Shown here piece after piece: positions 1-10,315 of a stretch of DNA of 64,000 bases. The position numbers and the translations under genes are program-made. Position 1 is the first letter of the stretch; every line of letters starts with the position of its first letter. Under the pieces are notes generated by a model. The model was not told the origin of the DNA and did no database searches. It saw nothing but the letters and a program-made list of their open reading frames with translations. Source of the DNA: Proteus hauseri ATCC 700826 (GTDB lineage Bacteria; Pseudomonadota; Gammaproteobacteria; Enterobacterales; Enterobacteriaceae); contig NZ_LXEV01000031.1 in assembly GCF_001654965.1 (NCBI RefSeq), forward strand, positions 124,001 to 188,000, read 5' to 3'.

Positions 1-315
1 AATTTTTTCACGCGTTAATGCTGCGCCGCCGCCTTTAATCATTTGCATTTGATGGTTTATTTCATCAGCGCCATCAACATAAATATCTAAAGAGTCAACT
101 TCATTACAATCAAAAACAGGAATGCCGTAGCTTTTCAGTTTTTCGGTTGATGCAACTGAACTTGAAACAGTACCTTCAATTTGACCTTTCATTGTTGCTA
201 ATGCATCAATAAAGTGTGAAGCCGTTGAACCAGTACCTACACCAACGATCATGCCGGGTTTTACATAATCAAGTGCTGCCCAACCTACCGCTTTTTTTAA
301 TTCATCCTGAGTCAT
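1..315 (-). CDS. rpiA: Ribose-5-phosphate isomerase A, N-terminal part (cut by window edge)
   Basis: Interconverts ribose 5-phosphate and ribulose 5-phosphate in the pentose phosphate pathway (cytoplasm). About 105 N-terminal codons are visible, from the ATG at 313-315 to the window edge. The translation starts [18 protein letters not shown] and contains the RpiA phosphate-binding segment [16 protein letters not shown], then DGADEI and [11 protein letters not shown], which are active-site signatures of the family. The rest of the gene lies outside the window. It is divergent from argP, as expected from the E. coli rpiA-argP neighbourhood. No anomaly is visible in the part seen. Confidence 0.95.
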   Translation of the reverse strand, partial: MTQDELKKAVGWAALDYVKPGMIVGVGTGSTASHFIDALATMKGQIEGTVSSSVASTEKLKSYGIPVFDCNEVDSLDIYVDGADEINHQMQMIKGGGAALTREKI

Positions 316-476
316 TTAATAAAACCTTATTTATCACATTAATGGAATAAGAATAGCATATTGCATTGAAAACTAGCAGGAGACGTATCAAAAACTGAGA
401 AGCAACATTTTAACTCATTACAACAAAAAATATGGCATAGTAGACAATAGAATATAAAATCTAAGAGAGTCTGTTA

Positions 477-1376
477 ATGAAACGTCCTGATTATCGGGCA
501 CTACAAGCCCTTGATGCTGTCATTCGAGAGCGCGGTTTTGAACGAGCCGCGCAAAAGCTATGTATTACTCAATCTGCCGTTTCACAGCGTATCAAACAAT
601 TAGAAAATTTGTTTGGACAACCTTTACTTGTGCGTACCGTCCCACCTCAGCCTACAGAGCAAGGACAAAAATTATTAGCCCTATTACATCAAGTCGAATT
701 GTTAGAAGAACAATGGTTAGGTGATGAAAACAGTGGTTCAACACCTCTTTTACTCTCTTTAGCGGTGAATGCGGATAGTTTAGCAACATGGTTGCTCCCA
801 GCTTTACATCCTGTTTTAACGCAACTTCCGATTCGTTTAAATATTCAAGTTGAAGATGAAACCCGTACTCAGGAACGTTTAAGACGCGGTGAAGTTGTCG
901 GCGCTATTAGTATCCAACCACAAGCATTACCGAGTTGTCTTGTGGATCAATTAGGAGCACTTGATTATTTATTTGTTGCCTCACCTGATTTCGCCCAACG
1001 CTATTTTGCCAATGGTGTAACCAAATCATCATTATTAAAAGCACCTGCGGTCGCTTTTGACCATCTTGATGATATGCATCAGGCCTTTTTACAACAAAAT
1101 TTTGGCCTCTCCCCTGGCAGTGTTCCTTGCCACATCGTTAACTCTTCAGAAGCCTTTGTTCAATTAGCAAAACAGGGGTCAACTTGTTGTATGATCCCGC
1201 ATTTGCAAATTTCAGATGAACTAAAAAATGGTGAACTCGTTGATTTAACACCGGGGCTTTGCCAACGCCGAATGCTCTATTGGCATCGTTTTGCACCAGA
1301 AAGTAGAACAATGAGAAAAGTGACTGATGCACTTATTGATTTTGGCCGTAAAGTATTAAAACAAGATGAAGAGTAA
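477..1376 (+). CDS. argP: LysR-type regulator ArgP (IciA)
   Basis: A 299-residue LysR-family transcription regulator. In E. coli, ArgP activates the arginine exporter gene argO in response to arginine and lysine. An N-terminal winged helix-turn-helix is visible at about residues 5-62 ([18 protein letters not shown], then [14 protein letters not shown]), followed by a periplasmic-binding-protein-like effector domain. The length matches the family. argO, its known target, lies two genes downstream on the opposite strand, with yggE between, the arrangement known from E. coli. A strong shared hairpin terminator follows the stop codon. Confidence 0.96.
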   Translation: MKRPDYRALQALDAVIRERGFERAAQKLCITQSAVSQRIKQLENLFGQPLLVRTVPPQPTEQGQKLLALLHQVELLEEQWLGDENSGSTPLLLSLAVNADSLATWLLPALHPVLTQLPIRLNIQVEDETRTQERLRRGEVVGAISIQPQALPSCLVDQLGALDYLFVASPDFAQRYFANGVTKSSLLKAPAVAFDHLDDMHQAFLQQNFGLSPGSVPCHIVNSSEAFVQLAKQGSTCCMIPHLQISDELKNGELVDLTPGLCQRRMLYWHRFAPESRTMRKVTDALIDFGRKVLKQDEE

Positions 1377-1396
1377 ATAAATTTTATTTTATTCAT

Positions 1397-1436
1397 AAAA
1401 AATGGGTTTCACTCGAGCAGGAAACCCATTTTTTTA
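1397..1436. terminator. Bidirectional terminator between argP and yggE
   Basis: A 14-bp inverted repeat (arms 1397-1410 and 1421-1434) with the loop ACTCGAGCAG. It is flanked by A-runs on the left and T-runs on the right, so it can act as a rho-independent terminator for both convergent genes, argP (+) and yggE (-). Confidence 0.9.
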
Positions 1437-1450
1437 TCTATGGTTAACTA

Positions 1451-2185
1451 TTATTTGTTAGGTTTCAATTCAAATACCACATCAACGTAGTCTTTAAACT
1501 CAATACTCTGTTGTTGATAAGTTTCTTGTACATCCGCAGGCGATTGTGCTTTTAATGCCATAGCATCCATTCGTACTTGTGCTATTGGATATGGCGTTGC
1601 TTCTGGTGCACGATAATTCACACTATAGACCGCGCCCAAATTTGCACCAAAACCCTTCGCCACTGAGCTTGCTTGTTCGATGGCATTTTTTATCGCAACT
1701 TCCCGTGCTTTTGTTTTGTATTGCTCTGGATTATTTACACCAAACTCAACATTATTAATCTCATTTAAACCAGCAGACAATGCGCCATCAAGCAGCGTGT
1801 TTAGTTGATCTAATTTTTTAATTTTTACATTAACTGTACGCGTTGCAGTGTAGCCATTAATCACTGAGCGTTCAGTTTTCTTATCATATTCATAATTTGG
1901 TTGAGTGCGGATATTTGCCGCATCAATATCCTCTTTCGCTACACCATTTTCTTTTAAGAAAGCAAAATATTTAGCAACGCGGTCATCAACTTGCTTTTTA
2001 GCCTGAGCGGCATCTTTTGCTCTTTCATTTACCTGAATATTTAATGTCGCCATATCAGGAGTCGCTTTAATAGTTGCATTACCCGATGTTGTAATATGTG
2101 GTCCTTCTGGCTCAGCTGCGGCTAGTGCAACTGAAGGTAATCCAACTGCCAACACGGATGCTAATACAATCGCTTTTAATTTCAC
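1451..2185 (-). CDS. yggE: Periplasmic SIMPL-domain protein YggE (DUF541)
   Basis: A 244-residue SIMPL/DUF541 protein. E. coli YggE is linked to oxidative-stress tolerance, but its biochemical role is not established. The frame stays open for 46 codons further upstream, but I place the start at a GTG (2183-2185): it is preceded by a strong AGGAGG at 2193-2198 and opens directly into a signal peptide (MKLKAIVLASVLAVGLPSVA, cleavage probably after ALA near residue 22). The upstream extension would overlap the 3' end of argO and has no signal-like start. The position between argP and argO is conserved with E. coli. The protein is probably periplasmic. Confidence 0.9.
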   Translation of the reverse strand: MKLKAIVLASVLAVGLPSVALAAAEPEGPHITTSGNATIKATPDMATLNIQVNERAKDAAQAKKQVDDRVAKYFAFLKENGVAKEDIDAANIRTQPNYEYDKKTERSVINGYTATRTVNVKIKKLDQLNTLLDGALSAGLNEINNVEFGVNNPEQYKTKAREVAIKNAIEQASSVAKGFGANLGAVYSVNYRAPEATPYPIAQVRMDAMALKAQSPADVQETYQQQSIEFKDYVDVVFELKPNK

Positions 2186-2265
2186 AAGAACCTCCTGACA
2201 AGAGAATAAGTTACACCATCTTATGACGGATAAAATGAACATTAGCACATTTGTTGTAAAGATCT

Positions 2266-2895
2266 TTAAGATTGAAAGATAATTTTCCATCCCTGAGCTG
2301 CTAATTGCACAGCAATAAACCACATCACACAGCCAACAAAAAGATTAATAATGCGCTGAGATCGTGTTTTACTTAACACAGGTGAAAACCAAGCGGCTAA
2401 TAATGCTAAAGCAAAAAACCAGCCAATCGATGCCATTATTGCCCCAAAAGTAAACCAGGGACGTAGTTCCGAGTTTAATTGACCACCAATACTGCCAATG
2501 ACCACAAATGTATCGAGATAAACATGAGGATTAAGCCAAGTTACCGCCACTAAAGTGACAATTACACGCCAACGACTTTTTACCTGATTAGCCGTTTGAG
2601 TTAATTCAATTTCTTTTGAAAATGCCGTTTTAAATGCACTCCAGCCATACCACAATAAAAAAGCAACACCTCCCCACGTAATAATAAACATTAGGGTTTC
2701 AGATTGGCTGAGCAGTGCACTGCCGCCAAACACCCCAACTGTTATTAATACAACATCACTTAATGCGCATAAAAACGCACTCATCAAATGAAACTGTTTT
2801 TTGCTTCCTTGTTGCAAAACAAAGGCATTCTGGGCACCTATAGGTAAAATCATCGCAGCACTTAATATAAACCCCTGAAAAAAAGTCGTGAACAT
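2266..2895 (-). CDS. argO: Arginine exporter ArgO (LysE family)
   Basis: A 209-residue inner-membrane amino-acid exporter of the LysE/ArgO family, which exports arginine and toxic analogues. About six hydrophobic segments are visible. The family signature [13 protein letters not shown] near residues 18-30 and the central [10 protein letters not shown] are clear. The ATG start at 2895 has AAGG about 8 nt upstream. In E. coli, transcription depends on ArgP, encoded nearby here. The upstream gap 2896-3038 probably holds the ArgP-dependent promoter, but I cannot assign the operator by eye. Confidence 0.95.
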   Translation of the reverse strand: MFTTFFQGFILSAAMILPIGAQNAFVLQQGSKKQFHLMSAFLCALSDVVLITVGVFGGSALLSQSETLMFIITWGGVAFLLWYGWSAFKTAFSKEIELTQTANQVKSRWRVIVTLVAVTWLNPHVYLDTFVVIGSIGGQLNSELRPWFTFGAIMASIGWFFALALLAAWFSPVLSKTRSQRIINLFVGCVMWFIAVQLAAQGWKIIFQS

Positions 2896-3038
2896 GCAAA
2901 ATACCTTAATAATTATTCGTTTAATGTTTGCTGAATAATAAGTGGATTTTGGTATTAGAGGAAATGAATGATTCTTATTGATAATAAGAAAAACTAATAG
3001 GAATATTATTATTAGATATCACGAACAGCCAAGAATAA

Positions 3039-3260
3039 TTAAGATGAAAGCACCAAGCTAATTAAAATAACAAAAGCAATGCTAAATATTGAAATCACAT
3101 AAGGAAATATCAATAATAATGCCAATAAAAAGAATAATATCCGTAAGGATTTTTTAGGTGTTTGGCTTGAATACCAGATAAATACCAATACAAGAAAAAA
3201 AATGATATAGCTATTAATATGATTAAATATCGAAAATAAAAAATAAATAAAATCCACCAT
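3039..3260 (-). CDS. Small hydrophobic protein, possible two-helix membrane protein
   Basis: A 73-codon ORF, MVDFIYFLFSIFNHINSYII at the start, with two or three strongly hydrophobic stretches separated by a short basic segment (SSQTPKKSLR). It would be an integral membrane protein with a positively charged loop. An AAAGGA motif lies about 10 nt before the ATG. It sits between argO and mscS on the same strand, past the mscS terminator, so it would need its own promoter. I do not recognise the family. In such AT-rich DNA a hydrophobic ORF can arise by chance, so confidence is moderate. Confidence 0.45.
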   Translation of the reverse strand: MVDFIYFLFSIFNHINSYIIFFLVLVFIWYSSQTPKKSLRILFFLLALLLIFPYVISIFSIAFVILISLVLSS

Positions 3261-3320
3261 AACCCATAATCCTTTTTTTAGAGTGCTTTATTTTCTCCTT
3301 CTATTAAGATCTTATGATAC

Positions 3321-3346
3321 AAAAAAGCCACGTTATTAACGTGGCT
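3321..3346 (-). terminator. Terminator of mscS
   Basis: Read on the minus strand, AGCCACGTTAATAACGTGGCT is a near-perfect hairpin followed by TTTTTTG, 24 nt past the mscS stop codon: a typical rho-independent terminator. Confidence 0.88.
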
Positions 3347-3369
3347 CTATCACATTTATTTTAGTGAGA

Positions 3370-4230
3370 TTATTCTGCTTTAGCCGTCGCATTTTGTGGC
3401 TGATGCATATAGATATCCATTTGTGGGAATGGAATACCGATATTATGAGCATCTAATGTACGTTTAAAATCTTCCATTAAATCCCAATAAACAGGCCATG
3501 CATCACCATTTGTAGTCCAAACTCGTACCACAAAATTTAATGAAGAAGGTGCCATTTCATGAAGACGAATAGTCACACCTTTTTCATGCTGAATACGCTT
3601 ATCTTTAGCAACAACATCGCCCAATACTTTCTTCACCGTATCAATATCAGCATCATAAGCGACGCCGACCATAATTTGTGTACGACGATCAGGCTCACGG
3701 CTTAAATTAATTACTTCACTGCTGATAATTTTGCTATTTGGAATAACAATAATGCGATCATCTGCTGAACGTAAGGTGGTTGAGAAAATCTGTACATCTT
3801 GAACCGTACCTTCTACAGCACCTATCATGACATATTCATCCGCCCGAATTGGACGGAAAATAACAATAAGCACGCCCGCTGCAAAGTTAGAAAGTGAACC
3901 TTGTAAAGCTAAACCAACCGCTAAACCAGCCGCACCTAATACCGCGATAACAGACGCAGTTTGTACACCTAATCGGCCTAATACTGCAATTAAAGTAAAA
4001 GCAATAACAGTATAACGCACTAATACAGACAAGAATGTTACTACCGTTGCATCGATATGACGCAACGTTAAGACTCTAGCAACACCTTTCCCAATCATTT
4101 TTGCCACAAACAAACCGACAAATAGGATCAGAAACGCTGCAATAATATTCACCGTATACTGAATAAAGAGGTCTTGATTTGCAACAAACCAACCTGTTGC
4201 TTCATCTAAACTACCCGGTAATTCATTCAT
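3370..4230 (-). CDS. mscS: Small-conductance mechanosensitive channel MscS
   Basis: A 286-residue inner-membrane channel that opens under membrane tension to release solutes on hypo-osmotic shock; the length equals E. coli MscS. Three N-terminal transmembrane segments are visible. The third is the glycine/alanine-rich pore helix ([20 protein letters not shown], about residues 98-117), followed by the cytoplasmic beta domain ([19 protein letters not shown]) and the C-terminal vestibule. The ATG at 4230 has AAGGTGG upstream. In E. coli mscS is next to argO; here only the small ORF at 3039-3260 intervenes. Confidence 0.97.
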   Translation of the reverse strand: MNELPGSLDEATGWFVANQDLFIQYTVNIIAAFLILFVGLFVAKMIGKGVARVLTLRHIDATVVTFLSVLVRYTVIAFTLIAVLGRLGVQTASVIAVLGAAGLAVGLALQGSLSNFAAGVLIVIFRPIRADEYVMIGAVEGTVQDVQIFSTTLRSADDRIIVIPNSKIISSEVINLSREPDRRTQIMVGVAYDADIDTVKKVLGDVVAKDKRIQHEKGVTIRLHEMAPSSLNFVVRVWTTNGDAWPVYWDLMEDFKRTLDAHNIGIPFPQMDIYMHQPQNATAKAE

Positions 4231-4322
4231 TAGGCCACCTTTTTAAACTTAAAAACGTAATAACAAGAATAGCAATAGAGAGCATATTGTGGCAGATTTA
4301 TTCTGAAAATATATAGTATTTG

Positions 4323-4694
4323 TTAATTTTTACTATTTTCCAGAATAAATAACCGATATTTTTGTAGCATTGTAGCAAAATCATCTAACCCACAAAATGA
4401 GATACTTTCGTTATCGTAATAGCTCATACCTTCTTCCATTTCATCAGTCTCAAAATGAAGAGTATTAGCTCTTATCATGATTTCTTCATCATCAATAAAT
4501 AGGCTATATTCTTTTCCGATAAGCTCCCACTGCCTTTCGCTTCCTTTAACTGCATCCATCTCTTCCAAAATTTGGTCTATTTGGCTTATATCACCCTGAA
4601 TTTCATCATTAAGCCAATAACCAATAGCTTCATGATCCATCGAAAAACGGGCAAAAATACCACCTGTTAAATCTCGCTGAAATTCATAATCCAT
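4323..4694 (-). CDS. yacL: YacL family protein (UPF0231)
   Basis: A 123-residue acidic, soluble protein starting MDYEFQRDLTGGIFARFSMD, the hallmark of the UPF0231/YacL family. Its function is not established. The start at 4694 follows AAGGGG at good spacing. It lies directly downstream of acnB in the same orientation, as in E. coli, but a strong hairpin separates the two, so co-transcription is probably limited. Confidence 0.9.
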   Translation of the reverse strand: MDYEFQRDLTGGIFARFSMDHEAIGYWLNDEIQGDISQIDQILEEMDAVKGSERQWELIGKEYSLFIDDEEIMIRANTLHFETDEMEEGMSYYDNESISFCGLDDFATMLQKYRLFILENSKN

Positions 4695-4764
4695 GGTGTA
4701 CGCCCCTTATTTAATTTATTTTTTTATAAAAAACATCTTATTCTTATTATGACAAAAATAATAA

Positions 4765-4792
4765 CAAACGGGAGGTTTTATCCTCCCGTTTG
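4765..4792. terminator. Hairpin terminator between acnB and yacL
   Basis: CAAACGGGAGG (4765-4775) pairs with CCTCCCGTTTG (4782-4792) around a 6-nt loop. It lies 38 nt past the acnB stop on the minus strand. The base of the stem is A/T-rich, giving a terminator-like shape. Confidence 0.8.
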
Positions 4793-4830
4793 TTCATATT
4801 AAATACGCTTAAAGCGAATAAATAAAAGTA

Positions 4831-7428
4831 TTACACCGTTGTTTGAAAAATAACTTGGTCTGCTTTCTCTGTATATTGTTCTAGTTGATCAAAATTCAGA
4901 TAACGATAAGTATCTTCAGCGGTTTCATCCACTTTATTCATAAAATCAAGGTATTCTTGTGGCTCTGGTAAACGACCTAATAAAGAGGCGACCGCAGCGA
5001 GTTCAGCAGAAGCTAAATACACGTTAGCGCCAGTACCTAAACGATTAGGGAAGTTACGTGTTGATGTAGAAACCACTGTTGCACCATCAGCAACACGCGC
5101 TTGGTTACCCATACATAATGAACAACCTGGTACTTCAATACGCGCACCACTCTTACCAAAGACGCTGTAATAGCCCTCTTCCGTTAATTGAGCCGCATCC
5201 ATCTTAGTGGGTGGAGCTACCCATAAACGTGTTGGTAATTGACCTTTATGTTGATCTAACAGTTTCCCCGCAGCACGGAAGTGACCAATATTGGTCATAC
5301 AAGAACCAATAAATACTTCATCAATTTTGCTATTTGCTACATCTGATAATAAACGCGCATCATCAGGATCATTGGGGGCACACAAAATTGGTTCTTTTAT
5401 TTCATTTAAATCAATTTCGATAACTGCCGCATATTCTGCATCTGCATCAGCTTCTAATAACTGCGGATCGTTTAGCCAGTTTTCCATTGAAGTAATACGA
5501 CGCTCGATAGTACGACGATCACCATAGCCTTCAGCAATCATCCATTTCAATAATGTTATGTTTGATTGTAAATATTCAATAATTGGAGCTTTATCTAACT
5601 TGATTGTACACCCAGCGGCAGAACGCTCCGCTGAAGCATCAGCTAATTCAAACGCTTGCTCTACTTTAAGCTCTGGCAGACCTTCAATTTCTAAAATACG
5701 TCCTGAGAAAATATTTTTCTTACCTTTTTTCTCAACTGTCAGTAAGCCGTCTTGGATAGCATAATAAGGAATAGCATGCACTAAATCACGTAATGTAACA
5801 CCCGGCTGCATTTCGCCCTTAAAGCGTACCAGAACAGACTCTGGCATATCTAATGGCATTACCCCGGTTGCCGCAGCAAAAGCCACTAAACCAGAACCTG
5901 CTGGGAATGAGATACCAATAGGGAAACGAGTATGCGAGTCACCACCAGTACCCACGGTATCTGGTAATAACATACGGTTCAGCCATGAGTGAATAATGCC
6001 ATCACCTGGGCGCAGAGAAACACCACCACGATTCATAATAAAATCAGGTAAGGTGTGATGTGTAGTCACATCCACGGGTTTTGGATAAGCTGCCGTATGA
6101 CAAAATGATTGCATAACTAAATCAGCCGAGAAGCCAAGACACGCGAGATCTTTTAGTTCATCACGAGTCATTGGGCCGGTAGTATCTTGAGAACCAACCG
6201 AAGTCATTTTTGGCTCGCAATATTCGCCAGGGCGAATACCAGGGCGTCCACAAGCTCGACCAACCATTTTCTGCGCTAAAGAAAAACCACGGTTACTTGC
6301 TTCTACAGGTTTAGCATGGCGGAAAAGGGTACTTACTGGCAAACCTAATGATTCGCGTGCTTTAGACGTTAAACCACGACCAATAATCAGTGGAATACGG
6401 CCACCTGCACGAACTTCATCTACCAGCACATCGGTTTTCAGTTCAAAGTTTTCTAAGAGTTCATTCGTATTATGATCACGAATTTCCCCTTTGTATGGGT
6501 AAATATCAATCACATCACCCATATTTAATTTAGAAACATCAACCTCGATAGGTAATGCACCAGCATCTTCCATTGTATTAAAGAAGATAGGGGCAATTTT
6601 GCCACCTAGCACAACACCACCACCGCGTTTATTAGGAACGTAAGGAATATCATCCCCCATAAACCACAGCACTGAGTTAGTTGCGGACTTACGTGAAGAA
6701 CCAGTACCAACAACATCACCGACATAAGCCAGAGGGAAGCCTTTTTTGTTTAACGCTTCAATTTGTTTGATTGGCCCGACATTACCCGGTTGATCAGGTT
6801 CGATACCTTCACGCGCATTTTTTAGCATTGCTAATGCATGTAATGGAATATCAGGTCGTGACCACGCATCTGGTGCTGGTGATAAGTCATCCGTGTTAGT
6901 TTCACCTGTTACTTTAAATACGGTAACAGTAATTTTTTCTGCTAATTCGGGGCGCTCTGTAAACCATTGCGCATCAGCCCAAGATTGCATAATTTGTTTA
7001 GCGTAGGTATTACCAGCTTTGGCTTTCTCTTCGACATCATAAAAGTTATCGAACATTAATAAAGTATGAGAAAGCGCTTTAGCCGCGATAGGCGCCAGTT
7101 TTTCATCATCCAGAGATTCAATTAAAGCATGAATATTATAGCCGCCTTGCATTGTACCTAATAATTCAACAGCTTTTTCTGGAGAGATAAGTGGTGATGA
7201 GGTTTCGCCTTTAGCAAGGGCTGTTAAAAAACCGGCTTTAACATAAGCAGCTTCATCAACACCAGGGGGAACGCGGTTAACAATAAGGTCTAGAAGGAAC
7301 GCTTCTTCACCTTTAGGGGGATTTTTTAATAGCTCAACAAGTGCTGCTGTTTGTGTGGCATCGAGAGGTTTTGGAACGACACCTTCAGCTGCACGCTCTG
7401 CTACGTGCTTACGGTATTCTTCTAGCAC
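4831..7428 (-). CDS. acnB: Aconitate hydratase B
   Basis: An 865-residue [4Fe-4S] enzyme of the TCA cycle that isomerises citrate and isocitrate through aconitate; family length is about 865. The N-terminal HEAT-like region starts [16 protein letters not shown]. The cluster cysteines are visible in [16 protein letters not shown] and [12 protein letters not shown] near the C terminus, and the substrate-binding segment [15 protein letters not shown] is present. The start is a GTG (7426-7428) with GAGGAG 7-8 nt upstream. In other bacteria the apo-form binds mRNA as an iron and stress sensor. yacL lies downstream as in E. coli. Confidence 0.97.
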   Translation of the reverse strand: MLEEYRKHVAERAAEGVVPKPLDATQTAALVELLKNPPKGEEAFLLDLIVNRVPPGVDEAAYVKAGFLTALAKGETSSPLISPEKAVELLGTMQGGYNIHALIESLDDEKLAPIAAKALSHTLLMFDNFYDVEEKAKAGNTYAKQIMQSWADAQWFTERPELAEKITVTVFKVTGETNTDDLSPAPDAWSRPDIPLHALAMLKNAREGIEPDQPGNVGPIKQIEALNKKGFPLAYVGDVVGTGSSRKSATNSVLWFMGDDIPYVPNKRGGGVVLGGKIAPIFFNTMEDAGALPIEVDVSKLNMGDVIDIYPYKGEIRDHNTNELLENFELKTDVLVDEVRAGGRIPLIIGRGLTSKARESLGLPVSTLFRHAKPVEASNRGFSLAQKMVGRACGRPGIRPGEYCEPKMTSVGSQDTTGPMTRDELKDLACLGFSADLVMQSFCHTAAYPKPVDVTTHHTLPDFIMNRGGVSLRPGDGIIHSWLNRMLLPDTVGTGGDSHTRFPIGISFPAGSGLVAFAAATGVMPLDMPESVLVRFKGEMQPGVTLRDLVHAIPYYAIQDGLLTVEKKGKKNIFSGRILEIEGLPELKVEQAFELADASAERSAAGCTIKLDKAPIIEYLQSNITLLKWMIAEGYGDRRTIERRITSMENWLNDPQLLEADADAEYAAVIEIDLNEIKEPILCAPNDPDDARLLSDVANSKIDEVFIGSCMTNIGHFRAAGKLLDQHKGQLPTRLWVAPPTKMDAAQLTEEGYYSVFGKSGARIEVPGCSLCMGNQARVADGATVVSTSTRNFPNRLGTGANVYLASAELAAVASLLGRLPEPQEYLDFMNKVDETAEDTYRYLNFDQLEQYTEKADQVIFQTTV

Positions 7429-7982
7429 GACTTTCTCCTCGCTTCTTTGTCATTTTGTATACCCGGCTGTCTGCACCCTATCTATTTTGGATGCCAGGTC
7501 AGAGGATCTTTTGCTCGCATAAAACTTAAGAGGTTGTGAAATTATGCCCAGCTAAGGGCTATCAGCATAGCAAATCTTCAACACGATGTTAATTCGTTCA
7601 CATAAAAGTAACATTAATAAGATTCAAATATCTACTTATTCAGATTAAATCACTTAAACAAAATGTATAAGACGTATTTTTACCCAATTTTTTAGATAAA
7701 ATACTATAAAGAATCTATGAAAATGAATAGAAATATACGATTTATGATAAAAATTATGCTTATGCTCGCAAAAATACCAATAATTGTATTAGTGTATGAT
7801 GAAAATACACCTTTTATATAGATAGCAATGGCAATATATGCAATTAAAAAACATCTATTTAAGTCGGTAAAAATAAAAAATTTGATTTTAGAAAAAATAG
7901 ATTAGGTATATTTAATAAAGAAAATAAAAACACCTTTATAATAAAGTATCTTATAGAATAAAAATAAAAATATTACTTTAAA
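7429..7982. other. Gene-free AT-rich gap between acnB and the CigR-like gene
   Basis: About 550 bp without a credible ORF on either strand. The right-hand end (7429-7560) holds the acnB 5' leader with its GAGGAG ribosome site. The rest is very A/T-rich. I see no tRNA, strong hairpin or repeat. Confidence 0.6.
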
Positions 7983-8498
7983 TTAATCAAATACATGGTT
8001 AAGAACAGTAGCGATTATAGATGTTCCTATTGCGACCAAAACCAAATCATTTCCTACAATCTTCCACTCATATCCTTGATAGTAAGGTAATTGATTTAAC
8101 ATATTTTGTGGAATGGTTTTTTTCATAATTCCAGGAGGAAGAGGCTTTCCTCGAACAAGATTTTTAGCAATTCCTGGTGGTAATGATTGATAACCAATAA
8201 TATTATTTCTTACTGCTAAAGCTCTTGCCTCATTGTAGGTTAAAGAGACAGAAACAATACCATTACTATTAATTTTTATTTCAGATGAAAAACCATTGTC
8301 TTTGTTAAAAGATCTATCGTTATCACTTTGGTAATTTGATATTTTTTGATGACCTTTGCCATTTCCATTTCCATTTCCATTTCCATTTCCATTTCCATTT
8401 CCATGAGAAGGATTAGCTAAAGAATCTAAAGAAAATACCATCGTAAACAACAATAGAAAAAAACCGAAAAAAGATCGTTTGCGCATCATAGATATCAT
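7983..8498 (-). CDS. Secreted CigR-like protein with Gly-Asn repeat
   Basis: A 171-residue predicted exported protein. An N-terminal signal sequence (SFFGFFLLLFTMVFSLDSLA, cleavage near residue 28) leads into SHGNGNGN..., a run of Gly-Asn pairs at about residues 33-47. The C-terminal part has the signature of the RcnB/CigR-type family: LPPGIAKNLVRGKPLPPGI and YEWKIVGNDLVLVAIGTSII. CigR of Salmonella is described as an anti-virulence factor; the role here is unknown. The start is uncertain: the ATGs at 8498, 8489 and 8486 are in frame and the best purine-rich site favours one of the inner ones. The gene stands alone between acnB and lpd. Confidence 0.75.
   Translation of the reverse strand: MISMMRKRSFFGFFLLLFTMVFSLDSLANPSHGNGNGNGNGNGNGNGKGHQKISNYQSDNDRSFNKDNGFSSEIKINSNGIVSVSLTYNEARALAVRNNIIGYQSLPPGIAKNLVRGKPLPPGIMKKTIPQNMLNQLPYYQGYEWKIVGNDLVLVAIGTSIIATVLNHVFD
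8359..8404. repeat. Hexanucleotide tandem repeat (CCATTT), about 7.7 copies
   Basis: Seven exact CCATTT units at 8359-8400 plus a partial CCAT. On the coding (minus) strand it reads as GGAAAT-type units encoding alternating Gly-Asn in the CigR-like protein. Copy-number change by slippage would stay in frame and alter only the repeat length. Confidence 0.95.
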
Positions 8499-8617
8499 CC
8501 AAAGCTAAAAAGTTAATTTAAAATAGGAGAATCAGCGCCTAAGTACAACTTCTAATATTCCGATAATATGGCTGTTAAGCATATATAGCTAAAAAACATT
8601 TCATCTTATTTGAATGA

Positions 8618-8656
8618 ATAAAAAAGAGCCAAGTTCCATCAAGAACTCAGCCCTTA
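8618..8656 (-). terminator. Probable lpd terminator
   Basis: On the minus strand, GGGCTGAGTTCTTGATGG followed by AACTTGGCTCTTTTTT forms a stem with G-U pairs and ends in a T-run. It lies about 30 nt past the lpd stop codon. Confidence 0.75.
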
Positions 8657-8686
8657 TTTTCAAACTACTTTAGTTATAAAGTCAGC

Positions 8687-10114
8687 TTATTTTTTCTTTT
8701 TCGCTTTTGGATTTGGCAGGTCAGTGATGCTACCTTCAAATACTTCCGCAGCCATACCGATTGATTCATACAGCGTTGGGTGAGCGTGGATAGTTAATGC
8801 GATATCTTCAGCATCACAACCCATTTCGATAGCCAGACCGATTTCACCTAACAATTCGCCACCGTTAGAACCGACAATTGCACCACCGATAACACGGTTA
8901 GATTCTTTGTCAAAAATCAGTTTAGTCATACCATCAGCGCAATCTGAAGCGATAGCACGGCCAGATGCCGCCCATGGGAAAGAGGCAACTTCATAGCTTA
9001 CACCTTTCTCTTTTGCTTCTTTCTCTGTCATACCAACCCATGCAACTTCTGGTTCAGTATAAGCGATAGATGGAATAACTTTAGGATCGAAGTAATGTTT
9101 TTTGCCAGAGATAACTTCTGCTGCAACGTGACCTTCATGAACACCTTTGTGTGCCAGCATTGGTTGACCAACAATGTCACCGATAGCAAAGATGTGAGGT
9201 ACATTTGTGCGCATTTGTTTATCAACATGGATAAAGCCGCGATCATCAACTTCAATACCCGCTTGACCCGCATCTAACAGTTTACCGTTAGGTACACGAC
9301 CGATAGCAACTAAAACAGCATCATAACGTTGTGGTTCTGCTGGTGCTTTTTTGCCTTCCATCGTGACATAAATACCATCTTCTTTTGCTTCAACCGCAGT
9401 CACTTTGGTTTCTAGCATCAGGTTAAATTTCTTGCTGATACGTTTGGTAAATACTTTCACCACATCTTTATCAGCTGCTGGAATGACCTGATCAAACATT
9501 TCAACCACATCAATCTGAGAACCCAGAGCATGGTAAACAGTACCCATTTCCAGACCGATGATACCACCCCCCATGACCAGTAAACGCTCTGGTACATTTT
9601 TCAGTTCCAGCGCATCTGTTGAATCCCAAACGCGTGGGTCTTCATGTGGAATAAATGGTAATTCGATAGGACGAGAGCCTGCAGCAACGATAGCATTTTC
9701 AAACGTAATTGTTGTTGAGCCTTCAGCACCAGCAACAGATAAAGTATGAGAACCTGTAAATTTCGCTTCACCGTTAACAACAGTAACTTTACGGCCTTTG
9801 GCCATACCCGCTAAGCCACCCGTTAACTGAGAAATAACTTTGTCTTTCCAGATACGAATTTTATCGATATCTGTTTTTGGTGCACCAAAAACAACACCGT
9901 GTTCAGATAATGCTTTCGCTTCTTCGATAACTTTAGCAACGTGGAGTAACGCTTTAGAAGGGATACAACCCACGTTCAGACAAACACCACCCAGTGTAGA
10001 GTGACGTTCTACTAAAACTGTATCTAAACCTAAGTCAGCGCAACGGAACGCCGCGGAATAACCCGCAGGGCCTGCACCGAGAACCACTACCTGTGCTTTA
10101 ATTTCAGTACTCAT
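8687..10114 (-). CDS. lpd: Dihydrolipoyl dehydrogenase (E3)
   Basis: A 475-residue flavoprotein that reoxidises dihydrolipoamide with NAD+. It is the shared E3 subunit of the pyruvate and 2-oxoglutarate dehydrogenase complexes and the glycine cleavage system. An FAD-binding GAGPAG motif is seen near residue 13, and the redox-active disulfide is C45/C50 in GGVCLNVGCIPSK. An NAD-binding GGGIIGLEMG segment and the C-terminal catalytic HAHPTLYES are also present. TGAGGT precedes the ATG. A 200-bp gap and a hairpin separate it from aceF, consistent with the separate lpd promoter known in E. coli. Confidence 0.98.
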   Translation of the reverse strand: MSTEIKAQVVVLGAGPAGYSAAFRCADLGLDTVLVERHSTLGGVCLNVGCIPSKALLHVAKVIEEAKALSEHGVVFGAPKTDIDKIRIWKDKVISQLTGGLAGMAKGRKVTVVNGEAKFTGSHTLSVAGAEGSTTITFENAIVAAGSRPIELPFIPHEDPRVWDSTDALELKNVPERLLVMGGGIIGLEMGTVYHALGSQIDVVEMFDQVIPAADKDVVKVFTKRISKKFNLMLETKVTAVEAKEDGIYVTMEGKKAPAEPQRYDAVLVAIGRVPNGKLLDAGQAGIEVDDRGFIHVDKQMRTNVPHIFAIGDIVGQPMLAHKGVHEGHVAAEVISGKKHYFDPKVIPSIAYTEPEVAWVGMTEKEAKEKGVSYEVASFPWAASGRAIASDCADGMTKLIFDKESNRVIGGAIVGSNGGELLGEIGLAIEMGCDAEDIALTIHAHPTLYESIGMAAEVFEGSITDLPNPKAKKKK

Positions 10115-10285
10115 CGTGACCTCATTATTTATTTGTCCGGCGAGTCAGACGATAATCCATATTTAACACCGAGACTTACATACCGCATGCAGTTTACAGA
10201 AATGTTAATAAACTGAAAAGCGCTCTAACATGATGGATCTCACAACATACGATGTATGACTGTAAAATCCATCACTGCAATCAGA

Positions 10286-10310
10286 GAAACCGGCGCTAAG
10301 CACCGGTTTT
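10286..10310 (-). terminator. Hairpin between aceF and lpd
   Basis: AAACCGGTGC-TTA-GCGCCGGTTT on the minus strand, just past the aceF stop. The following T-tract is short and broken (TTTCTC), so it may terminate only part of the transcripts or act as a 3'-end stabiliser, leaving some read-through into lpd. Confidence 0.65.
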
Positions 10311-10315
10311 AATGA

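Noticed and set aside
2186-2323. N-terminal extension of yggE by 46 codons
   Set aside because: It overlaps argO, has no ribosome site and would bury the signal peptide; the GTG at 2185 has AGGAGG.
8359-8404. Short regular repeats considered as a CRISPR-like array
   Set aside because: The unit is 6 bp with no spacers and lies in frame inside a gene. No array of spaced repeats is seen anywhere in the window.
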